Below are positions 34,116 to 48,935 of a DNA stretch of 64,000 bases, piece by piece. The DNA comes from Strix aluco. Taxonomy: Eukaryota; Chordata; Aves; Strigiformes; Strigidae. The translations under genes were made by a program, and so were the position numbers. The stretch covers positions 91,404,704-91,468,703 of the forward strand of contig NC_133971.1 in NCBI RefSeq assembly GCF_031877795.1, in the 5' to 3' direction. The notes beneath the pieces are model-generated. The model made no database searches and was not told the DNA's origin. It saw only the letters and a program-made list of their open reading frames with translations. The first letter of the stretch is position 1; each line of letters begins with the position of its first letter.

Positions 34116-37100
34116 GGGGGATTTTTTTCTTAGAATCTTGCTATATGGCATACTCCATGTGCTTGAAAAAAATAGCTCTTTTTAACACAGCAGAGGTTTG
34201 GCCCTATAACGCACTGAGAATAGATTTTCCCACCTATTGAGAAGGATGGGCTGTCTTCTTAGCACCAAACAATGTCTTATTTCCACTTCCCTTTCCTCCC
34301 TGAATACTTGCAGAGGCCTCGGGGGAACTAGTGGTTGTGTGAGACCATGCTCGGTTACAGCAAAGGTGTCACAAGCAATCCCTCCATGGCCATACAGGAA
34401 AAAAAAAAAACAAACCAACTTGCAAACCACTGCCTACTGTGCATGGACCGTGGAGAATATGGCTGCTTAGAAACTGGTGCTTTCATTTCTATTTATCACC
34501 CAGTCACGTTCCTTCATGTGGCCATACAAAAATGTCAAAAAAGTAAAGCTAACTGTAAGGAAACTATGTGCAAAAAACCCAACCCCAACAAGAACCAAAA
34601 AAGCACCTTGTAGTGTGGTTACATTCAGGGTGAGACTTTAATTGCAGAAAGATAAGGAGTTTGAAAGAAGCAGATCATGGCCCAAACGTGGCTGCAACCA
34701 GCTTGCACTTGTGCTGTGAGGTCCGAGCTGGCGGGTGCTGTGTTCACACCCTCTTCACAGGCTGGAAGCGCTTTGGGACAGCACTGGGCTAATCTGGCCA
34801 TTAAAACAAAACAACAAAAAAAACCCCAAAAACCAAAAAAAACCCAACCCAGCAGGTGGATGCTCTGAGCAGATGGGGAGAGGGCTGCCGCAGTGGCGCA
34901 TCCATTAGCATAACACCCAACGGCTGCTGCGCAGCAGCTGCTGAGCCAGGGCCAGGGCAGAGAAGTCCCCAGCAGGGATCTGGAAGACCCCAGTGCTGTG
35001 ATCCCAAGGGGTCTGATGCTTGGAGACCCACAGCCTGCATCACCGGGGTGGTAAATAACCTGCATCCCTGCAGCCGAAAGGATTTCGCACACAGCTGCCT
35101 CTTAGCTCAGGAGTTGCAGGATCAGGCCTTGGCTGTGAACGTCTCATATCAAAGGGTGATGAAAGGAGAGAGAGGTTGGAAATCGGTGGGAGAAGGGTTC
35201 CAGTGCTGGCAGCGTGGTTGCTTTCATGACCGATGCGTGTGTCTCATGGCAGTGACAGAGATTTTTTGAGGAAGATAGGAAACAGCAAGTTGAAACTCAA
35301 ACGGAGCTGAAGCTGTCTGGCCTACCTGTGGGCTTCCCTGGGAGAGAGGAGCATGCAGGTACCTTCTTCATGTATTTGCATAACCATCGAGAGCTGCAGT
35401 AGTGGTTAAAAAAAAAACCCCAACTGATTGTCACATTTAAATGATTCTGGTGGTTCTGACAGGCTCTTTGATTGCCCGTTGCTTTAATCAGCACAAACTC
35501 CAGAAAAGCAGCTACCAGCAGCAGCAGCAGGGAACAACACATTTAAACCAGTGGGGCAGATTTTCAGCTGGCATCACTCCACTGTCCTCTGTGGATTTTT
35601 GCCAGGAGTTTGGCCCAATGTATACATTTTCCCTTGCGCGTGGGAGCAGCACCATTATTTGAGTTTACCACCTTGCTTATGGATATATATGCTGGCCCCT
35701 CAGACCTGTATGTAAGGTTGGAGACCTGGGCATAACCTGAGCTGCTTGTGTCTTGTGTCTCTGGCGGGTGGGAGCATTTGTCCTGCACCTCATGAAGTAG
35801 CACCTGAATTTATCTTTCCCCCTGAGGACGACCGAACTCTATCAGGACTTGAAAAATCACTTAAGTTTGTTGCATAATAATTTCAGCCACATCTCCAGTA
35901 GTCCCCAGTGCTTTGAAATACCACTTCAGCATTCTTGCAGGAGTTTCAATACACATAGCACAGAGGGCAAGTAATGAAAACATGGAAGCAATTTAAGTAA
36001 CAGCATGTGGGTACACAAAGGACTGGTAGCGCCAGCAATGTAAGAAAGGGCTGTGAACTGGGGATATAGCATTTATTCAGTGGCCACTTAGGGAGGAAGA
36101 AGATATGCCTGTTCCTAAGCTTTCCACTGCTCTGCTAATTAGGCAACAGGGGCTAGTGCCTGATTTCTAAAGCTGTGGTCCAGGGAGTGGGGGTGATTAG
36201 TAGGGGGCTCTGTGGAGAGCCACGCTGCTCATATGCCGAGGCCTGGGTTTTTTGCCTTTGATTCCAGCTGCTACAGTATATTAAAAGATGTAAACATACA
36301 TTAAATACTTTCCTCATGTTGCTTTTCCGTGTGAGCAATTGCCCCGGGGATGTTATGCGATCATGAATGGGAGGGGAGGGAAGCTAGGAGAGGATCTTGC
36401 TGGGTGCGGTTGCTGATGCCCCGGAGCAGGGAGGGAGGCAGGGGGTGAGAGAGCATCAGCGTTGGGAACCTCTGCTCTGCCGGCTTGAATGCTTGGCTGC
36501 AACCCAGCAACTTTTGGGGTTTCTTTTAAGTCATGACCATGCCAAGTTTCACATCAGCTTCCCCTTCTTGAAAATAAGAGTGAAGGTAGTTTCCTAACCC
36601 CCTTCCCAGGGCTGCTCGGAAGGTGAATCGTAGCTTGGGCTGTCCGTGTGGCAACTGTGCGGCAGTTGGAAAGTGCACAAATGTTCTGTAAGCGTCTGCT
36701 CTTATTTCAACCCTTCGGCGCCTGGGGATGGAGTGGGCTGAATCCTTGCCACTTCTAAACCCACAAATGGCTCCATTTCATTTAGTCTGATTGGAGAGGG
36801 AGGGAAGAAAAAAACCAGGAGCCCAAAGGATGTCCTGCTGGCACGCTGGCAAGCCCTGCAGCCACTGCTCCCCCATCTGCAGCAGGGCTGCTTGAGTCCA
36901 GCATCCTCAGCGTCACTAAAGGTGTCTTTTCCTTCAGATAAGGAAACATGCTGTCAGTCTGGAAGGGCACTGAAAGTGTGGCACCAAATGCAACAAAGCA
37001 ATCCATCAGCATTCCCTGCCTGTCATGTAACATTTAACAAGCCCCAGATGAGCAGTATTGCAGTATTTCCCTGGTTTTGTTTTATTTCCTTATTTTTTTC

Positions 37101-40100
37101 TTTTTTTTTTTTGTTTTTTTTTGTTCCCCTCCCTGCATTTGCTGCTCTGTCTGTTTTCTTGTGTCTGCAAACACTTCATTTTCCACCCCCTTCTTTCTTT
37201 AAGCATAGCCTGACAAAGTTTCTTTGGAGCTTCCATCATATGCATAATGTCCTGCTTCGGGGGATGTAAACTCATTTTTGTTTTGTAATTATTATTGCAC
37301 TGGGGTTTTTTGAGAGCTTGGGATGGGTGAATGAATTTTATTGCTGAGAGATAAGAGGCAGCAAGTCAATTGGAAGTAAAGCTTCCACATGTGCAGTCAG
37401 AGGAAACTCTATCCTTGGATTTTCTTGCAACATCTTTTTTTCCTTTGAGTTCCTGTAGGTATTTGCTGTTTCTCTGCAGGAAGCAGTTCTAGCACTTTTT
37501 CCCTTGAAATTCAATTAATCGTCTTCCTTCCTCTGCCCCACACATGCAGCTTTCTCCTGTGGTTCGCCTTTCCTTGAGGACTCTCCTTCACGTGCTTTCC
37601 CCTTTGCACCCCTCCTTCTTCCAGAAGATCATGAACGCTCCCCCCCCTCTCCCTCCCCCTTCTTTGCATTGCTGACTGCACATTGCACTTTCCCTCCAGG
37701 TTCTCATGTGCATCTGCAGCTCTTGTCGGATTACTCCTGTGCTGGACTCCTCTCCCCGGTGATTTGTGTGCATGATCATCCAATTGCTCATAGTGCATGC
37801 TTATTCCTCTTCACTAAGGGCATCCCCGTGTGAGATGTCCCCTGAGTCAGCTCTTCATGTTGCGATCCCAAACGTGGCTCGGGGAGTTGATGTAAATGCT
37901 TGCTCCCTGTGCTGCTTATAGCTTAGCAAGGAGGAGAAGGCACTTGCACATTTGTGGTGGTACCTGCTTGAAGTGGCAGGCTTTGATTTACACCTTCTTT
38001 TTCTTTTTCTTTTTTTTTCCAAAGGAAGGAGCCTCCATAGCTACTTCAGCCTGGACCTGTTTCTGTGCTGGTTTGGTCCCCACTCTTGCTTAGCAAAGCC
38101 TTGAAGCTGCTCTAAATGATGCTGGTGGCAGGTACCTGAAGCTCATGCCAGCAGTTTAGACCTCAGCCTCTGCCCAGGTTATGGTAAAGTGGTAGAGCCC
38201 CAGAAGTGCCAGCACAGTGGGGAAGTCTCCTTCTAGTTGCGTTTTAGGTGAAACTGGCTTTTGAGCAGCTGAGAGACCAGTTCAGAGCTGCTCTAACAGG
38301 CACGAGGCTCCTGGCATTTTTACAGTCTTTCTACACAAACGTATGGCTGCAAAGCTACACAAACTCAACACTTTGATATTCATCCCAGGTTTCTTTTTGG
38401 CCAGCTTTTCTTTCTACCACATTGTTGAAGGCACAAGTCAAACAGATGGAGTTTGTTGCCCTCCCACCACAACTACCTTGGGCTCCCCGCAAAAGGAGAG
38501 CAGGAATGAATTTCTTTGTAGAAACTTCAGAGTTTAAGAAACCAGTTTTGTTATGTGCTGAGAACCACTCAGGCCTAGGTTAATCTTGGTCCTTGAAGGC
38601 ACCTGAGGTGCCCAGACTGGGAGCTGAGTCCTCTTGGGCCCCCTAGTCACCTAGAGGAGGTTGGTCCCTACAGAAGTGGTTCAGTCCTCTCTGTAAAGAG
38701 CAGGAAGGGCTGGATCCCATCTCTTACCCTTCCTTCTCCAAAGCCTACTGGAGCAGTGTCCGCCTTACATCGTGTCATGGATATTTTGTGACAGGAATAA
38801 GGCAGAATTTCTTTTCCAGCTTGGTGCTCTGTCTGAGCCAGCTGATTGCCCATCCCTCACTGTCTGTCTGCTCCCAAAGAATTGGGACTGGTTTTTTTTA
38901 ATGTAGTCAAGTATTTCTTAAAGAAACAAATGTCTGGCAGTGAAGGGATGGGCTAGGGAAATCTAAGCAGGCTTTTACTACTTAACATGGAGTGCCAAAT
39001 GAGGAAAGTTTGCTGTATTTGACTAGCTGCCATATGACCAGAGCTTGTGGAGGCTGTCCGTGTTGAGGACAGGTTTTGTTTTGCAGCAGTCACTCCCACA
39101 GCTGAGTTTCGATGGCCCTCTGTGACATTTCCTTGTTTGCCTATGTTGTGCCTCTGTTTTCAAACCATGACAAAATGCCCCCAGTGTTGGTTTCGGGGTT
39201 GAGAAGATGCTTCAGGGAAGTAACTGGGACCAGTGCAGGGAAGCTAGGGGTCCAGCTAGAGGTCCCGTGGTCCCCACCACCAAATCACAGGAGGGGACGG
39301 GTGCTGCTCCTGACAGCCTCGTAAAGGCTTGTCCAAGGGAGTGCACACTGCTCATGTTTCAAAAGCACAGTGGCCTCCAGGCTAGCAGAGGTGTGCTGGA
39401 GACATGACGTGCTGACATGTGCACCCAGAGCTGCAAACCTCTGTACTGGTTGTGTCTTCATTTGCAGAGGTTTTGGGATGCACAGGAATGTCAGTCCTAC
39501 ATGCACAGTCTCACGTTCCTCTAGCATCAACTTTTGCATGCAGTGCTCCCTCTCCTCTCCTTCTAGGCATGCCTGACCACAGCTACCTTCTGATTTATGT
39601 CCAGCTTTTTCATCTTCAATCCCTTTTTCACACACATGCACAGCCAGCTAGCCCCCTCAGGTCAGGTCTAATTCTTCATGTGTTTCATTCCCAGACTTCT
39701 TGCTGCCCACATTTCCCTGCATAGTCAGTGGGACTGACTCATCTTGAGTTCATTTGAATGGAAAGAGGGGCTTCACCTGGTGGCCTCAGCTTGTCTTTTT
39801 TTTCTTTTCCTAAGAGCACTGAAACTGTGAAAGTCGGTTTCTGACCACTTTCCTCTTATGTGGCTTCTTGGTGGCTAATGAGGAGTGAACTTGCTGACCA
39901 AACCCTCTTTGAAGCCCCTCAGGGGTCCCTTTCTTCTGGCCAGCAAACAATTTGAACAAAGCTTTTTTGAATATCGTATCTCAAAGATTTCTATTCTTAC
40001 ATCAAATCTGATCAAAATTGGTCAAAATATTCCGAAAACATTAAGGAGGGGATCATGCAGGCAGACAAGGAGTTGTGTGCATTCACATGCACACAAACAC

Positions 40101-40534
40101 AGTGTGATCATGTTAGCCCTGTTTCCTTAGGAAAGCAGTCTAAAAATATCCAGAGTAAACATGCATTGGCTTTTCTTTAACGCTGAGACTTTTCCAACTC
40201 TTGAACCTTAAAATGATTCCATTTGATATGTGACCCTCGAGGACAAGTCCAGTTAGCTGTGTTTTCGTAAGAGCGTTATTTTCCATTTCTTGCCATGACC
40301 TCTAACGTGAATTAGACCAGTGGCTATTGGCTCTTTCATTTCAGGACATGAAGTGCTGTTTCTACATCATGATTATATTTGGACTCCAAGCTGCAGGCGG
40401 TTGCTATCAGGAGAGGGATTCTCAAGCCATAGTGCATGTACCAGTAGCAGGACACAGCTTCCAAGTAGCATGGTCAGCCTGGAAAAAACTCTACTTCTCC
40501 ACAGTGGTATCGAGCAAAACACCTTGTTATTATC

Positions 40535-40562
40535 TTTTTTTTTTTTTCTTTTTTTTTTTTTT
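40535..40562. repeat. Poly(T)-rich tract
   Basis: Two T runs of about 13 separated by a single C. Confidence 0.85.
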
Positions 40563-43500
40563 CTGGAGCTGTGAGCTAGCAGTGAAAGGGACAGCGGAAG
40601 GGCTAAGGTACAGAAGTGAGATTGCGTATTTGAGATGTGGCTTGGACTGTGGCCACTGTGGAAGACAGCATTGCTGAAGATGAGGACACGGTCATTCAGG
40701 ATGGACAGTCAACTGCAGCTGTGTTTGCAGAAATAAGTGTGTCTCTACCAGGCTCGTTTTAAGATGATGCCTCATGTTACCATTGTATAGCAATATCTAC
40801 TGTTGGCAGGTCCTGTATGAAGGCATCAGGAGAGTCTGTCCTCCTGCAAGAAGTTCTCAAGCGCTGTAGAAATAAAAGGAGGAGAAATGAAACCCTCTTG
40901 TCTCTTACTACAGTATGTGAAATAGAATAACGAGATTAAGTGACTCACTCAAGGAACCTGCTGCAGACCAAGGTAACACTTAGGCCTTTTTCATTGAGTT
41001 GTGGTTGCTTAACCATGACACAACTGAGTCTCTCAGGTGGTAGCCTGATCTTCAAGTGCTGGGTGCACAGCCCTTCTGGAAGCCAGTTCTCTTGTCACTG
41101 AAATGGGTTTATTCATTTCAAAATTACTCACTCTCTGCATCTTCACCACTAGTATAAAAATAAAATTTATCTAAAAGAAGAATTAGGGCTTGATGCAGAA
41201 ATGAGAGAGATGAAGTTTTGCGGCCAGCATGCAATCAGTCAATCTAGATGCCCTTAGTAGCCCCTTCTGGTCTGTAAACCCTAAGATGTGGTAAGAGTCA
41301 AATGTGGAGTATTTACTGTAGGACTCATTATCTTCTCATCAGTTTCTCATGGCTCTCTGTCTCACCTGGGTGGCAAGGTTTGTAGAGAGAGATGGTATCT
41401 TTTATTGACATCAGTGTTACAACAACTCTACCACTATAAACCTGGGTGGTTCATTGAGGAATTTCAGCACTTCGAAGCGTTGTAGCTTCATGTGAGCCTC
41501 TCTCCATCCGCACGGCTGAAAGATGAGAATCAGCCCTGAGGGGATTTGTGGGTAATTTTGCCTTGCCCAATGCTCATGGGAGGAATGCGGTGACACAAGC
41601 AAATGAGCCAGAGGCCACGGCCCCACTCTCCTTGCTGATGGCTCTGTCTGATGAGGAGAGGGTTGAGCACTGGACGCTCAGATGTGTCACCACCGATCAC
41701 GCCCTTGCTTCACCATGGGGCAATGTCGCTGGTTCCCCACCAGTGCTTCTGTGAAAGTGCACTTCTGTAACATGCTTGGCAAGCATTTCCTCCTGGGAAA
41801 TAGTTTCCTCATACCCTCGAGGTAGAGCCTACCCTGTAATTTCTAAATGGTCTCTTTTTTTCAGTAGTATCCCCTGCACCCGGGTATGTTCTAAAATATT
41901 GTGCTAGCCTGGGTAGCTTCACCTAAATTCTACCTGTTGTATTCCCACATGGGTAATTTGATGAAAGCTCACCCTTAAGACTAAGAAAAGTAGAGCTGAG
42001 GCAGATATTTTTCCGCTGGGGAGCAGCAGTGGAAACTAACAGGGACTTGATCAACCCTCATTTCCACCCCCCACCAAACTTTTTTCAGCTGCAGGGACAG
42101 TCCCTACATGAGTATCCTGCCTAATATGTATTAGTGGGGACCTTGAGGGCACTTGTTTTGTGCATCTTACACTGGGAATGGATGCTACTGGATTGGTGAT
42201 GCGTTTTACTTCTTATATCCCATGTATGTGCGGGTTAGATGGGCATAATGAATTTGTCTTGCCTGTTTTCTGACTTTGCATTCACCAGCGCTCAGCTGAG
42301 TACTCTTCCCAAAGACAGCCCTTCCTTTCCACAGGATACTTTTCTTCAATAATTTATGTAATCATTAGGACAAATTCCCTCCAGCCTTTTCTCTCTTTTT
42401 ATCTTAATTCTGTTGCATTACTTGTAATTATATTCCTGATCTGAAGGAGAGGTGGGGGGGAAAGCCTGTTTCCTTCTGTGGCTACAGCACAGCGGTCGCA
42501 AGAGGAACTGGGAAGAGCATGATGGGGAGGGATCAATCTGTCCTTAGGTCACTGACTCTGGGCGTGGGCAGGAGCTGCTATTACTCACTCGGGGACAGCA
42601 ACTGCCAACATGCTTCATGGGAATTTGTGAAGCACGGGGCAGCTCTGCGGGAGGGCAGCACATCCTTCGCTGCTCCCTGTGCTTTGGTTGGCAGACATGG
42701 CGTTTAACTAAGTCAAGCAGCTTGGGTCCTTGACATGTGGAGCCCTTGGGTCTGCTTGGGGCACCCTTGAAAAGAGTGGGAATTTGGCTGATGATGTCAT
42801 CTAGAGGGAAGAGGAAGTTTTAAAGAAAAAGGAGAGCAGCTTGTGATGGACAGCCAGATCCTTAACCTGAAGCATTTGAGTATGATAGGACTGACAGTGA
42901 CTTACTCTTGGCTTTCTGCATCTGTAGGAGTTGATATTACTGATATGTACGTAAGATGTTGGCAAAGTAAGACAGTTGCTAATTACTGTCTAAATAAGCC
43001 TTTTACTCTAACGTTGCGAATTTGTCCACTGAACTTCACTTCCACCTGTGAAGATGTTGGCACGGGATTGTCCTAAGGCGCTGAAAAGGTGGGATGGAAA
43101 TGTAAAGAAACCCTGTGTTTTTCCCATTTATCTGGCCTCACTTAATAAAATTAGCATGGGCCTGTGGGGTACAGCAGCTGCATGCTGGAGATATAAGGCA
43201 ACTCAGTCCATCTTGGCCACATGGTTTAATAGGCCTATGTAAAATCCCTGGGTCAGAGGGCAGCCACCATGCCCATCTTTGTCACATCTCGGTGATGTGT
43301 ATCCTGGCAGGTTTTTCTTTTTGTTCCCTCCCCGTCATGGAAGGAACCATCTGCCGGGTTGGCTTTCAGAAGAATTTCGAAAAATACCAATTTCCCTTTG
43401 TTGCAAGAGGAGGGGGGGGGGGAACATAGGACAGAAGGGGGAAGGAGAGCCTGACCTAAAACCAAGCCAGTATTTGCAGGGCTTTTAGAATAGCTCGTAT

Positions 43501-45056
43501 TGTGTTTCCTACTCCCCAAGGAAGGGTTGTCCTCTTTCTTCTTTTCTCTTTGATTCGATTCCCTGCCACTCTGAGAGCAAGTCAGAAGCTGCAGCTGCTG
43601 CTGTCAGCTGGGAAGGGAGTCCCCTTGTTTAAAACCCATGTGTTAATCCCTGGTTAGAAAAAGTCAAAATGCTTTATGCTCTCCTTACAGTCCCCATTGC
43701 TTGCCTGCATCTTCGCAGCCTACCCACAGTCTTGCCACTTGAAAACACAGATAGACATTGACCCTAAACAGCCTCAACAAGGAGCACAGGTAGGGTAAAG
43801 ATCCATAAATAAATAAACACAACCAAGGACTGGACAAAGTGACCCAATCTAGTTTTTGAAAGTGGGGAAGGAGTCGGAAAGGATGTCAAGTGTGTTGTGA
43901 GGTCTTGGGAGAAATTATGGGGGGCTTTGGGAGTATGGGAAACCGTTTTTGTCGTGGCTGCTGGACACAGATGGGTAGAAGTGTTTGCTCACAGGGGCTG
44001 TGCTTTGTTCCTGAGGAAAAGCCAGCAGCCCAGTGGGAGAGGAATTTAAACAGTGAGGTAAAGAGAAAGGAGGATTTGGGCTCTGCCAAATGGAGATGGC
44101 CACGCAAGCAGCATGGGAGAGGGTCTGATGCATAAATCAGACACCTGAGAGACTCAGGAAGTTTATCATCAGGTGTGATGCCATGACGTTGAAGACCCTT
44201 GCAAAGGGTGGCCTTGAGGTTGAAAGAGGAGAGAAGGAAAGAGTTTTGATTTTGACCATGACTTTTTCCTCAAAAAAATACCCTCCTATCTTTTCTAGTG
44301 GAACAAGAAAATGAATCACCACAGAGATAGGGAGAAAGGAGTTAGATGATGGATGGTACAGAGAGAAAATTGAAAGCAGTACCCTGTAACTATCACGTCT
44401 GAATGCTACCAAAGAGTGTAGGTTTTCAGCACTTTCCTAAGGCCCTCCCCAGTTTGCAAGCAGAAAATTGAGGCAGACAGAGGTGTCTCACCCAGGGCCA
44501 CTGGAGAACGCATCCCACCTTCTGCTGCTGCAGCTGCACCAAGGATCCCTGTGCCCACCCCCATGCCTTGGTGCATCCATCAGGCTTCCACCACCACCCA
44601 GCTCTCCCCATCCACAAGCTGCAAGAAACAGCTGGAGTCCCTGTGGGTCTTCCCTGCCACCCTTTTCCCACATGTGAGAGTGGGGTCAGACCAGCAATGC
44701 CCACCCACCATGGTATCCCATGACACGGGGGGGGCTAGCAGGTGACCCAAAGCTCGCTTGCACGGGCTCCTTCCCAGCAGATTACCCACTAACTCTGCTC
44801 CCCATTTTGGGTGGCAGGAAGGAGCCGGCAGCCGCTGTCTGTCCCCCACCTTGCCCCAGCCCCTTCCCCGCAGTGGCCCCTCGTTAATAAAGAGGCGTAA
44901 TTGGGAGCCCTCCCTCCATCCTGTCTGGTGTGAGGCCATTTGTGTGTCGGAGGAGGAGGGGCAGACCCAGCACTGGGGGGGTTGGCAGCGGGAGAGAGAG
45001 GGAGGGAAAACTCTTTTGTTTGTTCAAGTAATTTAGGCCTCAGATGTTTTTTGTTG

Positions 45057-45075
45057 TTTTTTTTTTTTTTTTTTT
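45057..45075. repeat. Poly(T)19 run followed by A/T-rich sequence
   Basis: T19, then AAAATAAATAAAAAATAAAA, an A/T palindrome-like junction. Confidence 0.85.
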
Positions 45076-45486
45076 AAAATAAATAAAAAATAAAAGGCTT
45101 GATCAGCTCTGGTAAAGGTGTGCTCCTGGCACATAAAAATATCTCAATAGCAGAGGGAACAAAGCGCAACAAAGTGTGGATTTAAGCATTTCAGTTTTGT
45201 TTCTTAGGTTTGTCAGGAGAGATGTGAATCAATAAAAAAACCCAACCAAATAAACAACCCCCAAAAAACCAAAGCAAAATCCATTTCTGCCCTTCACTGA
45301 GATCTCTGCATCCCGGTGCTGTATTTAGTTGTGAAAGACTAAAAGCAGAGCACGGGCTGAGGGCTGTGTCAATTCCTGGGTGTTGCTGCTGGGTGTTTGC
45401 TTTGTGTTTGCTCCGCTTAGCCGGGCTGAAATGAAGCATAGGAGAGTTACTGTTTTTTGCACCTAATGAATTTCTCTTCTGCTTTA

Positions 45487-45554
45487 TATGTGCTAGCACA
45501 CTGCCTTTGGAGTTGAGACTTTCTACTTTACGTGCACTAACACACTGCCTTTGG
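45487..45554. repeat. Imperfect direct repeat of about 25 bp
   Basis: The shared core CACACTGCCTTTGG at the end of 45487-45510 recurs at the end of 45529-45554, with diverged 5' halves (GTGCTAG versus GTGCACTAA). Confidence 0.85.
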
Positions 45555-48159
45555 TGTCAAGATCGCAGCTCTCTTATGCATCCCTGTTCCCCACCATTCC
45601 CTTTAGACATCTTTTTTAAAATTACAATGGAGAATCAAAGAAAAAAGTGACAAACTTTCTCCTGTTCAAGTTCAGTAAAACTCACCTTTAAACCATGTTA
45701 AGGGGCCTAAACTAAGTTGAAAGAGTCTGCTCTGCGATGGGTGGGCTTTGCTGTTGAAATCCTTGTGTTTCAACTGTGTGAAAGTTGTGGAAAAATGCAT
45801 GTGAGATAGGCAGAATTAATTTTTTTTTTTTTTTTTAAAGGTAGAGAATAGGGTAAGGGTGTGAAAGAGTAAATTAGTTATGGCAAATCTTATTAGTGTC
45901 CATTGTAAGCGGAGAAGCAGAGACATATGGGAGCACTTGCAAAATTATTCCTTGTTTATTCAGCTTCGTAACCGAAGCAAATTTTTCTGCATAGTGTCAT
46001 TTATTTGGCAACTGGAGGGGTGTGGAAGGTGTGTGTATATGTAGCAAAAAGGGGGGAAGGGGGAACGCAGTATTGGTATTCCATTAAAACTGATGCTCAG
46101 TGCTTTGTTTGTCAGGTTTTGGCAAGGCTTTTTGCTTTGAAAGCCATTCAGAGAGGATCGGAGCAGATGGCAGGGAGATCCTGTTTGTGTTATTTTTGGA
46201 CATTCCCATTGAAAGTCTCAGATTGTTGTCCTTTTTACCCCCTTCCCCCAGTCATGTATGTTTTTCTTTCTTCCTTCCTTTCCCCTTTCCTTCTTGAGAA
46301 CTTTTATTTTTTTTAAAGCATATATTATTAATAATACATCACCCCCCCAAAAAAGTTTCTCATGAACCAAGATGTGGATATTTTATTTCTGTTTGCCTAG
46401 ATTTGGAAAAAGTTGCAGGGGAGACCTCCTGAAGTGGTACAAGCAGTGTTAGGAGGGCAAGTGGGGTAGGGATAGGAAGCCAGACTGCCATTTTGGTGGG
46501 TTCAGCTCAATAGCAGCACATTTCCCTGGCAGATCAGCAGCTGTATTAAACCCAGGCAGCAAGTTTAGATTGAAGGTCTCTGATAAAACAACTTTAGTGA
46601 CTTGCATGACACATGTTCGTGACCTCCATCCTTTTTAAGCCCTTGTGGTGGAGAGGGACAGCTGTAGATAGACTGGAAAACTGAACTATGCCCTGGCTCT
46701 TCATGGTGGTCTTCCCATGTCACTGGTGAGATTCATTGGTCTTAGGCGTCCTGGAAGGCTTTTGTTCTGCCATCATCTGTGCCCAGATTATGCTGGGAAG
46801 AGAGAACTTCATTGCCTTGCATTCCTGGTATAAGCAGTTTTCCCAAGCAGTAATTTAGCTTTGTATAACACCGCTGGAAACGCGTGCAGTGCTTTTCATG
46901 TGGAAGTCTTCACTGAAGCTCTTTACAACCTTTGTGCAGGCAATCCAGCAAAGGTGAGCCCGGTCCAATCAGTTAAAGTACTTGGCTAGCCCAGGTCTGT
47001 CAGCGAGGATGTGCACATGCAAAGAAGAGGGGAGGTCTTGGCTGCAGTTGGCATCCAAAAGTTCAGGTGATTCACCCGAAGCTCATCCAGATGATTAAAG
47101 CTCTTAAGCTAAGCTGGAAATCTCTAGGAAACAAGCTTTCCCATGCTCATTCTGTCAGTGCTTATTCCCAGCTAGAAACAGATACTTAAATCCTCAAATC
47201 TTTGCATCAGCTGATGTTAAAGATGCTTTTGCACAAGAAAATGGTCTACAAAGATGTTAAGCTTTGGCCCAGAAAAGTGAGCAAATGGACTTCACAGGCT
47301 TTAGTTTCACTACTCTGACCCTTTAAGACAGTTTGGTGAAGGTTTTGTTTGAGTTCGAGGTGATGATTCATGTTGGTTTTTAGATTGCTTGAACCTGTAT
47401 ACCCACATCCTCAATTATTTTTTTTAACCAGTGCACTGAGGGAACCCACTTCAGAAACTATCATTCCGTTCTTAATTGAGTGAAAGTTCACAAGTCTTTC
47501 ACTTGCATTGTAACATCTGAGTTTCAGTGCTGTAGCTACAAGAGAGGTCTGCTGGGATGGTAGCGGGTGACCTGGGATGTGTGAAGTGATGTCACTTGAA
47601 GTGTGTTTCGCTGTCTAGAATAAGCTACGGAGGGGAAAAAAAAAATCCAAACCTCACCATCCTCTTTGCTGTTACCTCTTGCTAGATGATGAACTTCCTT
47701 TTGGCAGGATTTTTGCTCTGCAAGCGCTGACTTTTACACCTGCCTTATTAAAGTTTGGCAGCTTTTTCTTGTTACCTACTGGACAAGCCTTCTGCTCAGA
47801 GGACCTTCCCCTGCTCCTGGGGCAGCACGGCTGCTCTGCCCAGTGAGGGTTTCCCTTCAAGAGCTTCCAGCGATAAGGGCTTTCCTGGTCTGACACATTG
47901 AGAAAGGAGCCAAGCAACAGTCTCAGCCTAGACAAAAGGCAAACTCGATCTACTATTTATGTAGTTACTTAAACATGATTTAACCTAAATAATGCACACT
48001 GTGACTTGGCCAGGGGAGAGGGGGGAAGGGGAGGAGAGGGGCTCGTTTCTAATGAGCCAGGAGACAGAGCAATTAATTACATATGAAGGACAGATAACAG
48101 ACAGCAAACTGTCTACAGTACAGAGAAACAAAATACCGATGTGAACAATTAAAGCATCC

Positions 48160-48420
48160 ATGTGACGGAAGGGTCAGCGATTTCTCATACAGCGGGCGGC
48201 TGGGCACAGCCCCAGGAGAGCCGCGATGGATGCTCGGCTGAGCGGCCGGCTGGGGGGGAGGCCAGGCGGGCACGGGCTTTCGTGATACTCTGCCATCAAA
48301 GTCGAGCAAGCGCTTCTGAGGCTGACAGGCTGCACTCTGGGCATTATTTTCATCACATGTGCTTTTGACAGCAGAACCGTTAGCTACTAATCTCGGCGAC
48401 AAGTGAGATGGGGAGGAGAG
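48160..48420. promoter_or_regulatory. Small CpG-enriched intronic patch
   Basis: A local cluster of CpGs, with GCGGGCGGC and GAGCGGCCGGC, lies inside otherwise CpG-poor intron and next to AT-rich homeodomain-like sequence at about 48070-48150 (AATTAATTACATATG). It could be an intronic enhancer or an alternative promoter. No exon or splice donor was recognised with it. Confidence 0.3.
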
Positions 48421-48834
48421 CGACTGAGATGGGGGACGAAGAGCAAAGGGTCCGTGAGCAATTAGGTACCTGCCTCAGGATGCTGCCGGCCACATGGAGG
48501 AGAGCTGAGATGATGGAGGCCTTCCTTCCCTCTTTTTTTTTTTAAAAAAGTGGTTTTTTTCCTCATTGTCTTCCAGATGTTGAAGCGCAAATCCCAGCTG
48601 CTGGTATATCGAATTCTTCGAAGAGCATGGTTAGAGATTTGTACCTTCTCTGCTCCTCCCCCAAAATTGCAATATTGGAGTCTGGCATAAGTTATTCCCC
48701 CCCACCCCCTTCATCCTCCCTGCCAGCCCAGCCCTCAGTCAGCCCTTGGCTGTAAAGATTTGAAGGTAAAGGCCGATGGATTAGCCTAGGGAAGGGCCAA
48801 AGGTTAAATGAGCGGGGCTAGCAGCATGCAAAGG

Positions 48835-48935
48835 GCTACGATTGAAATATTTGCTGAATGCTGACAGGCAGCAGAATAGAGGCAGACAAGTGGCAAATTC
48901 CTGTTTTCTCCTCTAATTGAGAAAATATTTTGAGT
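48835..48935. promoter_or_regulatory. Possible conserved non-coding element
   Basis: Complex, repeat-free sequence with TTGCTGAATGCTGACAGGCA, TGACAGGCAG (MEIS/TGIF-like) and CTCTAATTGAGAAA (homeodomain-like). The texture suggests a developmental enhancer. This is purely inferential. Confidence 0.25.
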
